Assembly: GCA_004296455.1 (NCBI GenBank)
Contig: AP018280.1
Span: 1,054,001-1,118,000 of the forward strand
From: Calothrix sp. NIES-4101
Lineage (GTDB): Bacteria > Cyanobacteriota > Cyanobacteriia > Cyanobacteriales > Nostocaceae
Reading direction: 5' to 3'
Length of the DNA stretch: 64,000 nucleotides
The position numbers and the translations under genes were made by a program. The notes under the pieces were generated by a model, which worked only from the letters and a program-made list of their open reading frames with translations, had not been told where the DNA came from and did not search any database. This document shows positions 60,202 to 64,000 of the stretch, piece by piece; position 1 is the stretch's first letter, and every line of letters starts with the position of its first letter.

Positions 60202-63200
60202 TTAGTTTGAGGGGTTATTAATATCTTTATTGTTAACCATTTCTGCCATTGCCACAACTATTTTACGCTGTCCAACAAAGGGGTTTCTTCCGTGAGCAGC
60301 CAACAGATTATCTAGCATGATAATGTCACCTTTTTGCCAGGGGAAGCAAGTTTGCGATCGCTGATATACTGTATTGATTTCGTCAATTTCTGTTTCTGTA
60401 ATTGTTGTACCATCACCAAAGTAAACATTGCGAGGTAATTTTGATTCACCAAATATAGATAGCAGTGATTCTCTCACATCTGTATCTAAGTAAGAGATAT
60501 GGTGTAATTGAACTTGGTTGAAAAATACAGGTTCGCCAGTTTTGGGATGTATGGCTAAAGCTGGGCGAATTTGTCGAGTCACTAAACCATTCTCAGCATA
60601 CCATTCAAATTCCATACCAGCTTGCAAACAGTAATTTTCTACCTCTTTTTTTTCTGTAGTTTGGAAAAAGTTTTGCCAACTTACATCTAATCCTTCAGCA
60701 AAATTCCTCACGTACATTAACTGTTTACTGGCTAATTTTTCTCGCAATTGAGGACTGAGTAATTGATAAGCTTGGCGACAATCTACAATTGGGGTTTCTC
60801 CACCACATATCGCAGGTTGAACACAGTAAAACCAAATCTTTAAAGGGAAGCAATGTAAATGGGAGCTTTCATTATGAAAAAGTATAGCTTTATCTGCTGG
60901 ATAAGGTGTAGAACCATAAACTTTGCCACCTTCACCTGTACGGGGTAAGTCGCCATATTCAGCAAATAAATTGGGACAAATTGTTTGAGCAAAGTTTTCA
61001 AATTCGGAAACAGATTTGATCTGAAAATCTCTAAATAAAATCGCTCCATGTTTCAATAATTCTGTTTCCAAATATTCTCCATTATTCTCAGCCCAAGATA
61101 TTAAATCAACATCTATACTATCAGGTTGAATTACGAGCGGAAATTTTTGCCCTGCTTGCAAATAATCTGCTTTAATTAATTGCTCTACTGACAAACTGAC
61201 TGCTTTCGGGGCAATGCTCATAAATTTTTGTTTTTTAGCTGTTTTACGCTCCTGTTGTTGCATAGTTTGTTGTACCTTTTCTTCTTCTGTGAGCATTTCT
61301 AATGTATTAATGCGCCTCTGCGGTTGAGTAAGGATGTTGTTGATTAATGTTTGCCAATGTTTGGTTAAAGTAGTGATAGTATCTGAAGTAAATAAATCAG
61401 CATTATATTGCCATTTAGCTTCTATCCCTTGCTCAGATTCTGTTAAGAATAGAGCTAAATCAAATCTGGCAGTTTTGCTTTCTACTTCTAGTAATTTTAA
61501 AGAGACTCCTGGTAGTTCTAAGGTAGAGTTTGGTGTATTTTGGAGAACAAATAATACCTGGAATAATGGTACTGTATTACTCACCTGACGTTCAGGCTGT
61601 AATTCTCTCACTAATTCGTCAAAGGGTAAATCTTGATGAGCGTAAGCTGCTAAGGTCTGAGTGCGAACACGTTGCAATAATTCTAGAAATGTCGGATTTT
61701 CACTTAAATCTGTGCGTAAGACTAATAAGTTAACAAAAAATCCTATTAATTGCTCAATTTCTGTTTGATTACGGTTGGCAACATCAGTACCCACAATAAT
61801 ATCATCCTGATGGCTGTAGCGTTGCAGTAAGATTTTAAAACTTGCCAGCAGTGTCATAAATAAGGTTACACCTGCTTGCTGAGAAAGCGATCGCATTTCT
61901 TGGACAACTGATACAGGAATGACAAAACTATAGCTAGCACCCCGATTAGTTCTCACTTCAGCACGGGGACGGGTTGTAGGTAGTTGCAGTGTGGGTAAGT
62001 TGGCTAATTGCTGCTTCCAGTATGTCAGTAAAGATTCTCGTCTTTCGCCTTGCAAGTGTTGACGTTGCCAAACTGCAAAGTCTACATACTGAATCGATAA
62101 TGGTGGTAAAAAATTGGGTTTTCTCGCAACAAAATTATTATAAAGTGCTGCTATCTCTTTAATTAATATACCCTGTGACCAAGCATCAAAAACAATATGG
62201 TGGATAGCAAATAATAAGATGTATTCTTGTTCCCCTAGTTGTAACAGTTTGCATCTCAGTAAAGGTGCTTGGGTCAAATTAAATGCAAGTTGAAATTCCT
62301 GAATACTCAGACGCTCAATTTCTATTTCTTGTTGAGATTTCGGCAATTTCTGCAAGCTCATCACAGGTATTTTTAACTGTGCATCCGGAACAATTACCTG
62401 TAAAGGTTGCCCATCTAATACAGTAAATATCGTGCGTAAAACTTCATGACGACGGATAATTTCATTGATACTTTTCTCTAATGCCTCTACATTCAACTCA
62501 CCCATAAAGTGAACTGCTGCGGGCATATTATAAATATCACTACCTGGATTTATCTGTTCGAGTAACCATAATCTTGTTTGAGCGAAGGATAGAGGTAAAT
62601 TGCGATCGCGAGGGGCTAGTGTAATTGCAGAGGCACCCTGATAATTTGCTACTTGAATATTTTGAGCTAATTCTGCGATCGTGGGAAATTCAAATAAACA
62701 GCGCAATGATATATCCACTTCAAAGGTTTTGCGAATACGGGAAATGACTTGAGTTGCTAATAAAGAATGTCCGCCTAGTTCAAAGAAGTTGTCGTGAATA
62801 CCAATTTGAGAAACACCTAAAACTTGAGTCCAAATACCAGTTAGCACTTCTTCTACTGGATTGCGGGGAACAGCAAAAGTACTAGTTACCTGAAAGGTAA
62901 TTGTATCTGGCTTCGGTAAAGCTTTACGATCTACTTTACCGCTAGGTGCTAGGGGTAGACTTTCCAGCATCACAAAAGCCGAAGGAATCATGTGCTCAGG
63001 TAATTTTTCCTTTAAAAAACTCCGCAGTTCACTAATACTAGGAACTAATTGCCACCTAGCAACTACATAAGCAACTAACTGTACATTATCCAATGCTTCT
63101 TGATGAGCTACAACCACATTCTCATGTACACTTGGGTGTTGACTTAAAAATGCCTCAATCTCTCCCAGTTCAACCCGGAAACCACGAATTTTTACCTGAT

Positions 63201-63999
63201 GGTCAATACGCCCAAGAAATTCTATATTTCCATCAGGAAGCCACCTGCCTAAATCCCCAGTTTTATAAATTAAATCTTTACGATTTCCTGGCAAATTTTT
63301 CCTCGTCTCTGTAAACGGATTCGGAACAAAACTAAATTTAGTTTTTTCTTCGTTTTTCCAGTAACCCGCACCTACACCAATTCCTGATACGCAAATCTCC
63401 CCAGGAGCACCGATGGGCAATAATTTCATTTGCTCGTCTAAAATATAGAGATTTAAATTTGCTAGTGGTTTACCAATTGGAACTGTTCGTTGATTTTCCG
63501 GAAACGGTTTATCAACAATAAATTGGGTGATATCATCAGCTGCTTCAGTGGGACCATAAGCGTTAGCAATTTTGATATCAGGGTATATTTCTAGCCACTC
63601 ATTTAAGTATTTAGTCGATACAGATTCACCCGATAACATCATCCACTGTAAATCTGGTAGTCTTCTTTCATTGTTTGGTAATTGGGAAATATATTCCAGC
63701 AACCCCCTAAATAAAGCCGGTACTAATTCAACAACTGTAATTTTTTCTGATTTGATTACCTGAAATAGTTTCTCAGGAATCGCAACAGTTTCAATATCAA
63801 CTATTACTGTCTTTCCACCAATTAAAAGCGGTGCCAAAAATTGCCAAACAGAAATATCTGTTGAAGAAGGTGCACTTTGCAGAAAACAAAATTCATCAGT
63901 TAATTTCAACTCATCAAACTGGGCATAAATATGATTAATTGCACCATCATGTCTAACTATTGTCCCCTTTGGCAATCCTGTTGAGCCAGAAGTATAAAT
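60202..63999 (-). CDS. NRPS (5' end outside window): A-PCP-C-TauD/SyrP-like hydroxylase
   Basis: The visible ~1265 residues begin at A3 (IYTSGSTGLPKG) and continue past the window edge. The A domain has DISVWQFLAPLL, VELVPALF, MMLSGES and NAYGPTEAADDI, giving DIWEMSADDK, resembling diaminobutyrate-type codes. PCP: DNFFELGGHSLLATQVI. The C domain (~460-890) has IHHIVFDAW. After a linker (KFMSIAPKAVSLS) comes a TauD-family Fe(II)/2-oxoglutarate dioxygenase (~925-1245): GAILFRDF, facial-triad start FHNESSH (HxE), FYCVQPAICGGETPIVDCR, and distal His/Arg AAHGRNPFVGQRK. SyrP-type relatives hydroxylate carrier-bound Asp at the beta carbon; the next protein starts with an Asp module, fitting that role. 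The gene ends 54 bases before the next synthetase start. Confidence 0.92.
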   Translation of the reverse strand: MYTSGSTGLPKGTIVRHDGAINHIYAQFDELKLTDEFCFLQSAPSSTDISVWQFLAPLLIGGKTVIVDIETVAIPEKLFQVIKSEKITVVELVPALFRGLLEYISQLPNNERRLPDLQWMMLSGESVSTKYLNEWLEIYPDIKIANAYGPTEAADDITQFIVDKPFPENQRTVPIGKPLANLNLYILDEQMKLLPIGAPGEICVSGIGVGAGYWKNEEKTKFSFVPNPFTETRKNLPGNRKDLIYKTGDLGRWLPDGNIEFLGRIDHQVKIRGFRVELGEIEAFLSQHPSVHENVVVAHQEALDNVQLVAYVVARWQLVPSISELRSFLKEKLPEHMIPSAFVMLESLPLAPSGKVDRKALPKPDTITFQVTSTFAVPRNPVEEVLTGIWTQVLGVSQIGIHDNFFELGGHSLLATQVISRIRKTFEVDISLRCLFEFPTIAELAQNIQVANYQGASAITLAPRDRNLPLSFAQTRLWLLEQINPGSDIYNMPAAVHFMGELNVEALEKSINEIIRRHEVLRTIFTVLDGQPLQVIVPDAQLKIPVMSLQKLPKSQQEIEIERLSIQEFQLAFNLTQAPLLRCKLLQLGEQEYILLFAIHHIVFDAWSQGILIKEIAALYNNFVARKPNFLPPLSIQYVDFAVWQRQHLQGERRESLLTYWKQQLANLPTLQLPTTRPRAEVRTNRGASYSFVIPVSVVQEMRSLSQQAGVTLFMTLLASFKILLQRYSHQDDIIVGTDVANRNQTEIEQLIGFFVNLLVLRTDLSENPTFLELLQRVRTQTLAAYAHQDLPFDELVRELQPERQVSNTVPLFQVLFVLQNTPNSTLELPGVSLKLLEVESKTARFDLALFLTESEQGIEAKWQYNADLFTSDTITTLTKHWQTLINNILTQPQRRINTLEMLTEEEKVQQTMQQQERKTAKKQKFMSIAPKAVSLSVEQLIKADYLQAGQKFPLVIQPDSIDVDLISWAENNGEYLETELLKHGAILFRDFQIKSVSEFENFAQTICPNLFAEYGDLPRTGEGGKVYGSTPYPADKAILFHNESSHLHCFPLKIWFYCVQPAICGGETPIVDCRQAYQLLSPQLREKLASKQLMYVRNFAEGLDVSWQNFFQTTEKKEVENYCLQAGMEFEWYAENGLVTRQIRPALAIHPKTGEPVFFNQVQLHHISYLDTDVRESLLSIFGESKLPRNVYFGDGTTITETEIDEINTVYQRSQTCFPWQKGDIIMLDNLLAAHGRNPFVGQRKIVVAMAEMVNNKDINNPSN

Positions 64000-64000
64000 C

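Noticed and set aside
1-64000. CRISPR array, tRNA or rRNA genes
   Set aside because: No regularly spaced direct repeats with unique spacers, and no cloverleaf-like or rRNA sequence was seen in intergenic regions.

Overview
The window looks like chromosomal DNA of a filamentous, probably heterocyst-forming cyanobacterium (Nostocales-like). The evidence is psaD (photosystem I) and chlB (dark-operative protochlorophyllide reductase), many HIP1 octamers (GCGATCGC), STRR-type heptanucleotide repeats, cyanobacterium-specific families (DUF2605, DUF2973, cyAbrB, a DICT-domain histidine kinase), and moderate-to-low GC with AT-rich spacers.

Layout. 1-7.5 kb: 5' part of trpE, psaD, a DICT/GAF histidine kinase, a glycogen-debranching-type glucosidase and two small cyanobacterial DUF proteins. 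7.5-11 kb: a gene-poor stretch holding an IS630-family element whose transposase gene is split by an IS5-like element; ends, target duplications and the rejoined reading frame can all be read. 11-31 kb: mostly housekeeping and accessory single genes (glutathione S-transferase-like, ferredoxin, cobQ, prxQ, yebC-type regulator, sugar-binding lipoprotein, CYP120-like P450, VOC protein, a serine recombinase with eroded catalytic residues, a membrane protein of unknown function, a GT39-type glycosyltransferase, a ClC transporter, cyAbrB and Rrf2 regulators). 31-33 kb: chlB with a clear terminator.

33.6-64 kb is an iron-acquisition island. First come tonB divergent from exbB-exbD, then a DUF1636 protein, a FecCD-type siderophore permease and a penicillin-acylase-family lipoprotein. 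Converging on these is a long minus-strand NRPS operon, cut by the window edge at 64 kb: A(partial)-PCP-C-TauD dioxygenase / C*-A-PCP-C-A-PCP / TubC docking-C-A-PCP-C / C*-A-PCP-thioester reductase, followed by a class III aminotransferase, a methyltransferase and a type II thioesterase. Specificity residues read by eye give a diamino-acid-like code, Asp, Gly, an Orn-like code and Asp. Both Asp modules begin with a condensation-like domain that lacks the HH of HHxxxDG (C*), and the real C domain sits at the end of the preceding protein. Together with the fused TauD/SyrP-like hydroxylase and the TonB/ExbBD/FecCD neighbours, this points to a beta-hydroxyaspartate siderophore, probably of the cyanochelin type described in cyanobacteria, released reductively as an aldehyde that the aminotransferase may convert to an amine.

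The window is also rich in small non-autonomous repeats: a ~100-bp family with terminal inverted repeats in five copies (one partial); an ISL3-like 161-bp MITE with an 8-bp target duplication directly upstream of the P450; a 164-bp MITE at 25.4 kb; a ~270-bp inverted-repeat element inside the NRPS operon; and a heptanucleotide repeat inserted in frame in an NRPS adenylation domain. No tRNA, rRNA or CRISPR array was seen.
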